DNA from: Peribacillus huizhouensis
GTDB lineage: Bacteria > Bacillota > Bacilli > Bacillales > DSM-1321
Assembly: GCF_014138605.1 (NCBI RefSeq)
Contig: NZ_JACJHX010000011.1
Location: 62,001-126,000 of the forward strand
DNA: 64,000 nt
Direction of reading: 5' to 3'
The position numbers and the translations under genes are program-made. The notes beneath the pieces are model-generated. The model made no database searches and had not been told where the DNA came from. It saw only the letters and a list, made by a program, of their open reading frames with translations. How positions within the stretch are numbered: position 1 is the first letter of the stretch; each line of letters starts with the position of its first letter. This document shows, in pieces, positions 36,339 to 44,626 of this stretch.

Positions 36339-36372
36339 TTTTCATTAAACCTCAGATTTATATGCCCCCATA

Positions 36373-36416
36373 TATTTACTTATGATACGCCGTGATGAAT
36401 CTAAATGAGTTTTTTA
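36373..36416. repeat. rlmH-end-like site D
   Basis: Sixteen bases (ATTTACTTATGATACG, 36374-36389) match the rlmH 3' end exactly. The central GTTCA is missing and the right arm follows as CCGTGATGAATCTAAATGAG, then TTTTTT. Confidence 0.65.
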
Positions 36417-36514
36417 TATTTGGATTTCCATATATTCTTACTATTATCCAAAGTCAGATTTCAATATCTGTTTATTCAAGGAAAAAATCAGCAATAATGC
36501 ACCAGTTTATTCAT

Positions 36515-36934
36515 TTATATAAAATTATTTAGTTTCTCATAAATGCTTAATAAATGTTGTCTTTCCTCCTCTGTTAACTTTTCGAATAGATTTCTACGCA
36601 GTGTATTTCCTTCTTCGTGAGCTTTATTGATCATATCGATTCCCTTGTCAGTAATCGCTAAGTATATAATTCTACGATCGTCATCATCAATAAGTCGAAC
36701 AGCTAATTTTTTTTGTACGAGTTTTTCAGATAAGTGAGTTAGAGAAGGAGGGGTCAAGCCTAAAGCTCTTGCGATATCTGATGGGCGACTTTTTCCGTTC
36801 CTCTTTAAGTGGCTGAGAACAAGAATATGAGAGATACCTAGGCTTTCTTTGAACATTTTATTCCACTGAATAATTAAATTGTTCGTGACCTGGTCCATGG
36901 AATGAATTAGTTCAAAAATTGTTTGCTCTTTCAT
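36515..36934 (-). CDS. MarR-family transcriptional regulator
   Basis: The protein has 139 residues. A MarR winged helix is clear (SRPSDIARALGLTPPSLTHL, then DDDDRRIIYLAITDKG). The frame opens at 37036, but the ATG at 36934 gives the usual MarR length and begins right at the first dimerisation helix. It follows the SDR gene on the same strand. The palindromes at 37925-37953 upstream of the SDR gene are probably its operators. Confidence 0.85.
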   Translation of the reverse strand: MKEQTIFELIHSMDQVTNNLIIQWNKMFKESLGISHILVLSHLKRNGKSRPSDIARALGLTPPSLTHLSEKLVQKKLAVRLIDDDDRRIIYLAITDKGIDMINKAHEEGNTLRRNLFEKLTEEERQHLLSIYEKLNNFI

Positions 36935-37010
36935 GTATTTATATCCCTGCTTTCTATAATAGTAAGTGCCCCCTAAAGACAATAGGGGGCCCTCACAGTA
37001 TATTAATATT

Positions 37011-37745
37011 CTATTGAGCAGAAAATCCTCCGTCAATAACTAATTCTGAACCAGTGATGTAAGATGATTCATCTGATGCTAAGAACAATGCAGCATTTGC
37101 AATATCTTCAGGTTTACCTAAACGTTGCAGAGGAGTTGCTTGAATTAAACTCCCAAGAAGCTCTTTTGATGTGCTTAGAGATTGAGTCATCGGTGTTTCA
37201 ATAATACCAGGGAAAAGAGTATTTACACGTACTCCCTGACGGCCAAAGGTCGTTGCGGCTGCTTTAGATAGCGCACGAACTGCCCCTTTTGATGCAGAAT
37301 AATGATTAAAGCCTTGGCCGATCTGAGCAGTATAAGAAGAAATATTAATAATTGAACCTTCCTTTTGAGCTGCCATATATGGAGCAACATATTTAATACC
37401 AGCAAATGGACCATAACCATTAATAGATAACATCTTTTGCCAATCATCCAAATCAATATCTTGGTATGGTTTTTCTGATGAAATCCCAGCGTTGTTTACA
37501 AGAATATCAATTTTCCCGAAGCGATCGCTCACTTCCTTGGCTAATACTTCCCAATCCTCATCTAAAGCAACATTTAATTTCATTCCATATACATTTTCTT
37601 TTTGGCTTACATGTTCGAATGCTGCCTCGTTAATATCTGCAGCGATAACGATAGCACCTTCTTGACTGAAAAGATCAACCATACGTTCACCTATACCTGA
37701 AGCTCCACCAGTAATAATTGCAACCTTATTATCTAAGCGTCCCAT
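37011..37745 (-). CDS. short-chain dehydrogenase/reductase (SDR, classical)
   Basis: The protein has 244 residues. The NAD(P)-binding TGGASGIG lies near residue 12, NNAG follows, then the catalytic Ser and YSASKGA (YxxxK), and the C-terminal ITGSELVIDGG typical of 3-oxoacyl-ACP reductase/glucose-dehydrogenase-like SDRs. GGGAGGA precedes the ATG at 37745; the frame is open to 37823 but that part encodes the remnant of an upstream SDR copy. The substrate is unknown. It is co-transcribed with the MarR gene. Confidence 0.9.
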   Translation of the reverse strand: MGRLDNKVAIITGGASGIGERMVDLFSQEGAIVIAADINEAAFEHVSQKENVYGMKLNVALDEDWEVLAKEVSDRFGKIDILVNNAGISSEKPYQDIDLDDWQKMLSINGYGPFAGIKYVAPYMAAQKEGSIINISSYTAQIGQGFNHYSASKGAVRALSKAAATTFGRQGVRVNTLFPGIIETPMTQSLSTSKELLGSLIQATPLQRLGKPEDIANAALFLASDESSYITGSELVIDGGFSAQ

Positions 37746-37758
37746 TGTGTTTTCCTCC

Positions 37759-37902
37759 CTAACGTAATTTATTTGTTCCACCATCAACCATAATTGTTTG
37801 ACCAGTAATATAATCCGAATCACTGCTTGCTATGAAGACAGCTGTTCTACCTTTACCAGAAGCACTACCTGTTACAATCCTAACGTTCCCTTGTAATCTC
37901 AT
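37759..37902 (-). pseudogene. internally deleted SDR remnant
   Basis: A 47-codon frame (ATG at 37902) reads as the start of an SDR (MRLQGNVRIVTGSASGKG) joined directly to an SDR C-terminus (DYITGQTIMVDGGTNK). About 200 residues, including the catalytic YxxxK, are missing. It ends just before the ribosome-binding site of the intact SDR gene. It is what remains of a tandem SDR gene. Confidence 0.7.
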
Positions 37903-37924
37903 TTACATTACCTTTTTCGTATAT

Positions 37925-37953
37925 ATTTAGACATCTAAATATTTAACATCTAA
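37925..37953. promoter_or_regulatory. MarR-type operator palindromes
   Basis: ATTTAGA-CA-TCTAAAT (37925-37940) is a perfect palindrome with 7-base arms. AACATCTAAATAA follows at once as a half-site. They lie directly upstream of the SDR/MarR transcription unit. Confidence 0.65.
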
Positions 37954-38282
37954 ATAATAACATGCCGATTTATCGGATGCAACAAAAGTTAATTTTGAGT
38001 ACACACATGATATGTCCCTTTAAAAGTAAGTGAAATAGAGACAATTGGTAAACCGGCCAGCACATCCATCTTCATTGGAGTTGTCTTCTAACTCCTATTA
38101 AATTCTGTTCCTTAATCAAAATTCTTCCCCTTGTCGCTCATTACCGTTCCTCCCTATAGGTATTTATTATGTAAAAACCTTACATTATTTCGTACCCAAG
38201 TAAGAGTTAGAGCAAACGAGATTTCGCAGACATTTCCTAAGTACTGCCCACATCCCTAAATTGTTTATCATTATTAAAAAAA

Positions 38283-38311
38283 GAATAGTGACCATAAATC
38301 GGTCACTATTC
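38283..38311. terminator. hairpin upstream of site C
   Basis: GAATAGTGACC and GGTCACTATTC form a perfect 11-bp stem with a 7-base loop. There is no long T-run on the plus strand and an AAAAA run before it (T on the minus strand). The interval 37954-38282 holds no recognisable gene. Confidence 0.5.
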
Positions 38312-38353
38312 ATTATATAAATTACTTTTTCTACGATTCCGTTTTAACTTTTT

Positions 38354-38405
38354 AAACCTCATTTAGATTAGTTACGGTTCACCGTAACTAATCTAAATGA
38401 GGTTT
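38354..38405. repeat. rlmH-end-like site C, perfect palindrome
   Basis: Two 25-bp arms (38354-38378 and 38381-38405) are exact inverse copies around a 2-base centre. The outer part equals that of the other sites (AAACCTCATTTAG), and the centre is ACGGTTCACCGT. The T-run after it could also make it a terminator. Confidence 0.65.
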
Positions 38406-38601
38406 TTTTATTTAACAAATTCATAGTCTGTTAGTAGTAGGTAAAAGCGCCTCCATAATTACTATGAAATTGAATGATGAAAAACTATAGTTAGGTATTC
38501 CATCTTATTATTTGGAATTTTCAGATAAACATTCCAAATAATAGATTTAATAGCTTATAATTATATTGTTTATATTTTACATATCATAAGGGGGAAATTA
38601 A

Positions 38602-40068
38602 ATGAAGAAGAAACTAGCAATTCTATCTATTTGTTCGGCTCTATCATTTTCTTTACTCGTTGGGTTCCCAACAAATAAAACAAAGGCTGCACCTGAAAAG
38701 GAGCATTATGTATTAGCATATAAAGGGAAGATACCTGGTAATTTCTCAGAAACAATCTCTAAGGCGGGAGGGGCTGTTGAAAGAGTTATACCTGAAATCG
38801 GGATTATTGAGGTTGCATCAGTAGACCCAACCTTCCTTTCAAAGGTGAAACAAGATACAAACATTCAATCAGCTGGAAGAGAACTTGAAGCATACTTAGA
38901 AACTGATCCGGATGACGCAGTGAATTTTACTCCTGGTACCCCAAATGGGCAGAAAGTCACTTTGGATTCAAACGTAGCAAGCTATTGGGATAAACAATGG
39001 GACATGCAGCGTATAACACATGAAGGTGATTCTTATAAGTTAAATAAAGGGAATCATGATACGGTTGTAGCAGTTATTGATACAGGAATTGACTTTAGCC
39101 ATCCGGATTTGAAGGAAAATGTTGATTTCGCTGGTTCGAAAACCTTCGTACCAGGCACAAAAGATGCTTGGGACCAAAATGGCCACGGTACACATGTCGC
39201 TGGATCCATTGCAGCTAATGGGAAGGTTAAAGGTGTAGGTCCAGATTTATCGGTCAGAGCATACCGTGTTTTTGGAGCAACCGGAGGAGCACAACAATCA
39301 TGGATTACCGATGCCATTGTATCAGCAGCAAACGATGGAGTAGCAGTGATAAATATGTCAATTGGGGGCTGGAGTTGGATGGCTCAAAACTTAGATGAGA
39401 AAGGTGATTCTGCTTCAATGGTAGCCTATCACCGTGCCGTTCAGTATGCAATCCAAAAAGGAGTTACTGTTGTAGTGTCTGCTGGTAATGACTCAAAAAA
39501 CCTAAGTGATTTACATGATATGCAGGCATATTGGAAACAAACTTACGGTATAGACATTAAAGGTCCATCTCGTGTCGTTCCAGCCCAAATTCCAGGGGTG
39601 ATTACTGTATCTTCCTCAAATGAATGGGCCAATAAGAGCATTGCCTTCTACTCTAATTACGGAAATGTCATCGACGTGGCTGGTCCTGGTGGGGATAATG
39701 GTCCATTATATGATAGTTTATACCGTCAGAACCCAGCCGGAAACCATTTAGATAAACGTGATTACACTTATCGAACATTGTCTACTTACCCTACTTATCC
39801 GGTCGCAGGTGGGAATGCAACTACACAATTCAGTGACGGTCAATGGCATGGCTATTCCTATTTACATGGAACTTCCATGGCAGCACCGAAAGTCGCTGGT
39901 ATAGCTGGAGTCATTAAAGCCGCCCACCCTGAGTATAATCCTTCCCAAGTGGCAGCCGCTATCAGACAAAGTTCCATTGATTTTGGCAAAGTCGGGAAAG
40001 ATCCACTATACGGGGCAGGCGAATCCAACATTTATAACTTCTTATCAAAGGATAAATCTAAAAAATAA
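38602..40068 (+). CDS. secreted subtilisin-like serine protease (S8 family)
   Basis: The protein has 488 residues. A Sec signal peptide (about 1-30), an I9-like inhibitory propeptide region (about 35-110) and an S8 catalytic domain follow. The catalytic triad is Asp160 (DTGIDFSHPD), His195 (HGTHVAG) and Ser425 (GTSMAAP). There is no C-terminal anchor or repeat. It is a secreted protease of the intermediate size class, not a canonical AprE. A GGGGG ribosome-binding site precedes the ATG. It is the only gene between sites C and B. Confidence 0.9.
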   Translation: MKKKLAILSICSALSFSLLVGFPTNKTKAAPEKEHYVLAYKGKIPGNFSETISKAGGAVERVIPEIGIIEVASVDPTFLSKVKQDTNIQSAGRELEAYLETDPDDAVNFTPGTPNGQKVTLDSNVASYWDKQWDMQRITHEGDSYKLNKGNHDTVVAVIDTGIDFSHPDLKENVDFAGSKTFVPGTKDAWDQNGHGTHVAGSIAANGKVKGVGPDLSVRAYRVFGATGGAQQSWITDAIVSAANDGVAVINMSIGGWSWMAQNLDEKGDSASMVAYHRAVQYAIQKGVTVVVSAGNDSKNLSDLHDMQAYWKQTYGIDIKGPSRVVPAQIPGVITVSSSNEWANKSIAFYSNYGNVIDVAGPGGDNGPLYDSLYRQNPAGNHLDKRDYTYRTLSTYPTYPVAGGNATTQFSDGQWHGYSYLHGTSMAAPKVAGIAGVIKAAHPEYNPSQVAAAIRQSSIDFGKVGKDPLYGAGESNIYNFLSKDKSKK

Positions 40069-40075
40069 TAGTAAG

Positions 40076-40103
40076 GCCGCTGAGTATAAACTCAGCGGTT
40101 TTA
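40076..40103 (+). terminator. intrinsic terminator after the S8 protease gene
   Basis: CCGCTGAGT pairs with ACTCAGCGG around ATAA, followed by TTTTATT. Confidence 0.8.
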
Positions 40104-40196
40104 TTAATGAGTTAGACTATGAATACTTCCTATTTATTGTCTTATCCATTATGAAGTCAATTCTCATAACTTTACTAAAATTATCACTTTACTATA

Positions 40197-40250
40197 AAAC
40201 CTCATTTACTTATGATACGGTTCACCGCAGTGTATCTATATGAGGTTTTT
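40197..40250. repeat. rlmH-end-like site B
   Basis: Positions 40197-40223 are identical to 42145-42171 (the rlmH 3' end and the bases just after it) over 27 bases. The right arm follows as CACCGCAGTGTATC then TATATGAGGTTTTT. The unit looks like an attachment site with inverted-repeat ends. Confidence 0.8.
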
Positions 40251-40322
40251 ATTAAACTGGTTATTATCCCAGTAGAAACCTACTCCTATTAATAAGTTCT
40301 GGATATTTTTCGTTAATTCTAA

Positions 40323-40478
40323 CGCAAAATAAACAGATGTGAGTATGAGTTTTTTAAAGCTTTATTAAATAGTTTTTTCAATTTAGGAGCTGTATACCCA
40401 GTACTAATCCTTATTCTGATTATTGATGTAATTAATACTTTCAAGAGAAAAAAAAGAATAAGCCTAATCTATAGCTGA
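40323..40478 (+). pseudogene. fragment of a small hydrophobic protein
   Basis: Fifty-one open codons without a start codon encode one membrane helix (AVYPVLILILIIDVI) followed by a basic tail (NTFKRKKR). A stop codon precedes it in frame. It may be the remnant of a short membrane protein. The rest of 40251-40604 is empty of recognisable features. Confidence 0.25.
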
Positions 40479-40604
40479 TAAAATCGATAATTTTACTTCC
40501 ACTTGGGTCAAGTATTCCCAGATAAAAAAAGGAAACTAGACATGACATATAACGATCAAAGGTCTATCTGTCGACTTTCTTTTCAAATTTTATATAATTC
40601 TAGT

Positions 40605-41852
40605 CTACTTGTAATCATTTATTGGTCCTTTATCCATTATAACTTCTACCATATTTGAAGACCCCATCCTAAGTTTAGGTCTACGCTCTGAGTCCGGTGC
40701 ACTATAAAGCTCTAATGGACTTATAATAATTCCATCGTGCGTATTATGAAGGATTCCGGGCACACAGGAATAAATTCTATCATTATTATTTGCATTCTTG
40801 GCGACTATGGTAACGGAGGTTCCATTATGATTATCTATACTCATGGACACCTTGTATCTGTAGAAGGAGCCCGTTCCATTTGACTGAGCAGAATAAACCA
40901 CAGGAACAACTGCAAGAATGTCATTATTTAATCTTAATTTGATTACTTCTGTCTTAGTTGATCGACTATTTCCCCTAATATCCCCCATATGTTCCACTGC
41001 CCCGTTGCCAAAACCTCTGAGGGGAGGTGTTCCTTTCGCCCCAAACATAGCTACATCTATCTGTTTTCCATCCTTTGTATAGACTAAGGCATATATATCA
41101 TAATCTGTCCCAGTCTCCCAAGATACCGTAGCAGTAATTTCTGGTGTTTTATCAATGATAACTGGCTTTTGACCTTTGTCGAGACTTATCTTCCCCTTTA
41201 CCTTTTCAAGGCTTATCGATGACAACGTGTTTTGTTTATATTTATTTTCAGAAACAGTTAGAGTCTTATCAGGTTCTATTGGCGTTTGTTTTTGAATAGT
41301 TTTAGGTTCAGAAGGCCTGTTTTGCTCATCATTTTCAACCTCAACTCCGTAATTTTTACATAACCCTTCAAGCCCAGAATCAAATCCACGCCAGATTGAT
41401 CTTGCCTTTGTCTGACCATTCCTTAGATATAATTCTAATACTACGATTCCATTTTCATTTGTGAAACTAGATGGGGTTAACTGGATAATTGTATTATCGG
41501 TACTTATCTCGGCCATTAAATTCTTTACATTTGAAAATCCCGTGCTATTATCCTCTGTAAGAGTGATCGCTATTTTAGTAATACCATCTGGGACTTTACT
41601 CATATCAAAATTAATTTTATGTACTATTGTATTACCTACTTGCTCAGATGGTATAAGTGTAGCTACACCAGAAGAGCTCTTTGGTTGATTATAAAATATA
41701 ATCCCGCTATCTCCTTGTACCTTGTCTGAATCAGTCAAAAGGAAAGCTGTTAAGGAAATATCTATCGAATTAGAAATTTCGTAGCTAACAGTAACATTAC
41801 CTTTTGGGGAACTTAAAACTGCATTTGCTCCCATCTGAAGAAATTGATTCAT
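40605..41852 (-). CDS. TerA/TerD-domain stress protein, two TerD-like domains
   Basis: The protein has 415 residues. An N-terminal TerD-like beta domain (about 1-175, ending RSIWRGFDSGLEGLCKNYG) is joined by a polar linker (about 175-235) to a C-terminal TerA-like domain (about 235-410, with DYDIYALVYTKDGKQIDVAMFG). TerA/TerD proteins bind Ca2+ and belong to tellurite/stress response systems. No other ter gene is present, so it is an orphan here. It is the main cargo between sites B and A. Confidence 0.75.
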   Translation of the reverse strand: MNQFLQMGANAVLSSPKGNVTVSYEISNSIDISLTAFLLTDSDKVQGDSGIIFYNQPKSSSGVATLIPSEQVGNTIVHKINFDMSKVPDGITKIAITLTEDNSTGFSNVKNLMAEISTDNTIIQLTPSSFTNENGIVVLELYLRNGQTKARSIWRGFDSGLEGLCKNYGVEVENDEQNRPSEPKTIQKQTPIEPDKTLTVSENKYKQNTLSSISLEKVKGKISLDKGQKPVIIDKTPEITATVSWETGTDYDIYALVYTKDGKQIDVAMFGAKGTPPLRGFGNGAVEHMGDIRGNSRSTKTEVIKLRLNNDILAVVPVVYSAQSNGTGSFYRYKVSMSIDNHNGTSVTIVAKNANNNDRIYSCVPGILHNTHDGIIISPLELYSAPDSERRPKLRMGSSNMVEVIMDKGPINDYK

Positions 41853-41921
41853 TTAAACCACTCCCTACTCCTCTATCCATTTACCACCTAACAATTTTTT
41901 ATAAATCACTACAAAATCCTC

Positions 41922-42041
41922 TTATAGCCTTTTGCTAACCTTCTGCAAATCAAGATTATCTTGTTCTTCATATTTGATACATATTTTTTCACGTTCTACT
42001 TCTAAACTTAATTCTTCAATACTTATAATATCAAGGTCCAT
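41922..42041 (-). CDS. small Spo0E-like peptide
   Basis: A 39-codon gene with a strong GAGGGGG site before its ATG. The coiled-coil-like sequence (ELSLEVEREKICIKYEE ... DLQKVSKRL) resembles the two-helix Spo0E-type aspartyl-phosphate phosphatases, but it stops before the usual SQELDxLI motif is complete. It is either a truncated Spo0E-like protein or a different short peptide. It lies between the TerA-like gene and rlmH. Confidence 0.45.
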   Translation of the reverse strand: MDLDIISIEELSLEVEREKICIKYEEQDNLDLQKVSKRL

Positions 42042-42098
42042 TAGTATATCCCCCTCAAAAAACATTACATTTATTAATAGTATATTTTAGAAAAAATA

Positions 42099-42129
42099 AA
42101 CAGTCTAATCTTTTTAAAATTAGACTGTT
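42099..42129 (-). terminator. intrinsic terminator after rlmH
   Basis: AACAGTCTAAT pairs with ATTAGACTGTT, followed on the minus strand by TTTATTTTTTC. It lies 25 bases downstream of the rlmH stop codon. Confidence 0.8.
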
Positions 42130-42144
42130 CTTAAATTCCTATTT

Positions 42145-42171
42145 AAACCTCATTTACTTATGATACGGTTC
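42145..42171. repeat. site A: rlmH 3' end, putative attB of the array
   Basis: The 27 bases covering the last codons and stop of rlmH (minus strand GAACCGTATCATAAGTAA, then ATGAGGTTT) recur in whole or part at five places between 32442 and 40250. In staphylococci the same part of rlmH, with core TATCATAA, is the attachment site of SCC elements. Confidence 0.7.
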
Positions 42172-42633
42172 CCCCCGATTGATCCGATAAGCCCGATAAA
42201 CTTGCTCGACCAAGATTAATCTCATTAATTGGTGCGGGAAGGTCATTTTTGAAAAAGAAAGGGCTTCGTCAGCACGTTGCATCACTTCTTTGCTTAGACC
42301 TAACGATCCGCCAATTATAAAAGTAATTTTACTTTTTCCATAAGTAGCAAGCTTATCTAGTGTCTCCGCGAGTTCCTCAGAAGTTTTCATTTTCCCTTCG
42401 ATTGCAAGGGCAATGACATGTGCATCGGGATTGACTTTAGCTAGAATTCTTTGTCCTTCTTTTTCTTTAATTTGCAGCATTTCAATCTCACTTAATGTTT
42501 CTGGCGCTTTTTCATCTGGAAGTTCAATAATTTCCATTTTGGCATAGGCAGACATTCTCTTCATATATTCATCAATGCCTTGTTTCAGATATTTTTCTTT
42601 TAGCTTCCCTACAGTTATAATTGATATATTCAT
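42154..42633 (-). CDS. rlmH: 23S rRNA (pseudouridine-1915-N3)-methyltransferase RlmH
   Basis: The protein has 159 residues, full length for the SPOUT-family RlmH. The knot region ([10 protein letters not shown]) and the C-terminal [18 protein letters not shown] are typical. It methylates pseudouridine 1915 in helix 69 of 23S rRNA. The C-terminus ends EPYHK, and the codons of this tail form the putative attachment site A. The gene is intact. Confidence 0.97.
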   Translation of the reverse strand: MNISIITVGKLKEKYLKQGIDEYMKRMSAYAKMEIIELPDEKAPETLSEIEMLQIKEKEGQRILAKVNPDAHVIALAIEGKMKTSEELAETLDKLATYGKSKITFIIGGSLGLSKEVMQRADEALSFSKMTFPHQLMRLILVEQVYRAYRINRGEPYHK

Positions 42634-42725
42634 GTTATCCTCACTTTACAAACAGCTTACAAACACGTTATCCACATAAGTTATCCACATATCCACATTT
42701 ACTATCCACATCTTGTATAGGAATA

Positions 42726-42881
42726 TTAGTTCCCTACCATATATACTGCCTCGTTTCGACAATATTCACAGATTGTTGATAACTTTTCACTAGGTACCAC
42801 ATCTAGGGTCGGATACGTTTCTTTCTCTACTACCACTGTATCCAGTGCCATATCAACATGATCATTACAGCAATAAATCAT
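42726..42881 (-). CDS. CxxH/CxxC small zinc-ribbon-like protein
   Basis: The 51-codon gene begins MIYCCNDHVD and carries a later CEYCRNEAVYMVGN. The cysteine/histidine pairs CxxH near the start and CxxC near the end define a small Bacillus family found between htrC and rlmH. AGGAGTG precedes the ATG. The metal-binding role is inferred. The function is unknown. Confidence 0.8.
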   Translation of the reverse strand: MIYCCNDHVDMALDTVVVEKETYPTLDVVPSEKLSTICEYCRNEAVYMVGN

Positions 42882-43041
42882 TTTTTTCACTCCTTTAAAT
42901 CGACAAAATACATGCTTATCTTCCTCGTTAGCTTATATATAAATAGTTATCCACAAATCTAATCATGGCATTCATCTTATCGCTTCTTTTCCGCTTATCC
43001 ACATGCTATCTTAACAAAAAACTGAGAAAACGCAACAAAAA

Positions 43042-43161
43042 CGAGGGTGTCCCAAAAACAAAGTGTCAGAGCCCGCAACAACTAAATACGTATAGAATGA
43101 GTGTAGAAACACTATATACCTGATTTAGAATGCGAGGTCAAACCCTTATGAGGTCCCCTCG
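43042..43161 (+). repeat. repeat R3, copy 1
   Basis: It starts GAGGGTGTCCC and ends in an inverted GAGGTCCCCTC, and contains CGCAACA-CTAAATAC and CTGATTTAGAAT blocks shared with 62008-62124. The hairpin ends may act as terminators for htrC and its neighbour. Confidence 0.6.
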
Positions 43162-43163
43162 TT

Positions 43164-43212
43164 TTTTATCCTGCATGAATGGGCAGTAAGCCCCCACCGA
43201 TTGAAGTTTCTC
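43164..43212 (-). repeat. interspersed repeat R1, fragment (copy 5)
   Basis: On the minus strand it shows GAAACTTCAATCGGTGGGGG and, further on, the tail block ending GGATAAA. The central part is missing. It abuts the htrC stop codon at 43217. Confidence 0.6.
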
Positions 43213-43216
43213 TTTA

Positions 43217-44431
43217 TTACATTTGCTGTTCTACTGACAAATCCATCGTTGTTTTTAATTGTTTACCGTTACGATAATAGGTTACTTCCAACTTGTCGCC
43301 AATTTTCTTTTCACTATATAAATATTTACGTAAATCAACGACATCGGCAACTTCCTTCCCATCCAATGCAACAATAACGTCAAATTCCTCTAAACCAGCT
43401 TTTGTTGCTGGTGAATTAGATTGAACTCCGGTAATAGCTACACCACTTGTTACGTTTGGAGGCAGCTTCAAAGTATTTTGTTGATGATATTGTGAAATTT
43501 CTTCGACTGAAGCTAGGCTTACTCCCATAAATGGTCGCTTTACCTCACCAAACTGTTCAAGGTCTTGAATGATTGGGATTGCTGAATCAATCGGAATAGA
43601 AAGACCAATCCCCTCTACTGCACTCTCTGCAATTTTCATTGAGTTAATTCCAATAACTTGTCCTTGCATATTAATGAGAGCACCGCCGCTATTTCCAGGG
43701 TTAATGGCTGCATCGGTTTGGATAACCTCTGCATTCCAATCAACCTGACCATCTTCATTAATATCCACTTCAATCGTACGCTCTAGTCCTGAAATAATTC
43801 CTTGTGTTACAGACCCTGAAAACTGCAGACCCAATGGATTTCCAATCGCAACGACTGGTTCACCTGGTTTTAAAGAAGATGAAGTCCCAAAGGTAGCAAC
43901 CGTCGGAACGTTCGTATCATCGACTTCTACGACAGCTAAATCCATCCATGGGTCGCTTCCTTTCAACATTGCTGGAAGTTTTGTTCCATCCACTAACGTT
44001 ACCTCTAGTTCCGTTGCATTTTCAATAACATGATTATTCGTTACTATGTATGCTTTTCCATTTTCTTTTTTGTACACAACACCTGATCCCGTTCCTGCTT
44101 CACGATTTTCTTGATTTCCCCAAAATTTTGATTGCTGGATATTTGTAATTCCTACAACCGCTGCACCAACCTTTTCAACCACACCTGTCACAGCTGAAGT
44201 GACATTAACTGATACTTGCTGCTGAATTTGTTCAGATTGCCCTAGTCCATTCATTTTTCCATTTTGATTCTGTACATTAGAATTTTGAAAACCTTGTAAC
44301 ACGAAGAAAACAAGTAATGCTCCGACAATTACACCTGCGAGCGCTGATAAAAAATATCCCCCTGAACGCCCCTTCCTTTTTTGGTTTCTGTTTTCAGACA
44401 TATGATCATCATAGTATCCCAAATTGTTCAA
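43217..44431 (-). CDS. htrC: HtrA-like membrane serine protease HtrC (YyxA)
   Basis: The protein has 404 residues. There is a short cytoplasmic N-terminus, one membrane helix (about 26-47), a trypsin-like S1C protease domain, and a C-terminal PDZ domain (about 305-400). The triad is visible: His in NNHVIENA, Asp in DPWMDLAVVEV, Ser in NPGNSGGAL. It degrades misfolded proteins at the cell surface. The start is a TTG with AAGGAAG six bases ahead. It is the last gene of the wal locus. Confidence 0.93.
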   Translation of the reverse strand: MNNLGYYDDHMSENRNQKRKGRSGGYFLSALAGVIVGALLVFFVLQGFQNSNVQNQNGKMNGLGQSEQIQQQVSVNVTSAVTGVVEKVGAAVVGITNIQQSKFWGNQENREAGTGSGVVYKKENGKAYIVTNNHVIENATELEVTLVDGTKLPAMLKGSDPWMDLAVVEVDDTNVPTVATFGTSSSLKPGEPVVAIGNPLGLQFSGSVTQGIISGLERTIEVDINEDGQVDWNAEVIQTDAAINPGNSGGALINMQGQVIGINSMKIAESAVEGIGLSIPIDSAIPIIQDLEQFGEVKRPFMGVSLASVEEISQYHQQNTLKLPPNVTSGVAITGVQSNSPATKAGLEEFDVIVALDGKEVADVVDLRKYLYSEKKIGDKLEVTYYRNGKQLKTTMDLSVEQQM

Positions 44432-44626
44432 TCCTCTCTTCCTTTAGAGATTAGATAAATGCATACATTAGTCTTTGTTTATACCCTCCATTATACTCAT
44501 TTAAGACTAAAGGTAAAAAATATTTTCCTTCATTACCATATTGCTTTCATTTTCAACATTTCTTGTACAGCTTATACGATAGTTTTTAATCAAAAAAAGG
44601 AATGAAAGGAGTTTCCCATTTCATTC

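Noticed and set aside
32442-42171. The six palindromic sites as a CRISPR array or as plain terminators
   Set aside because: The spacing of 1.5-2.5 kb with genes between excludes CRISPR. A terminator role is possible as a by-product but does not explain identity with the rlmH coding end.
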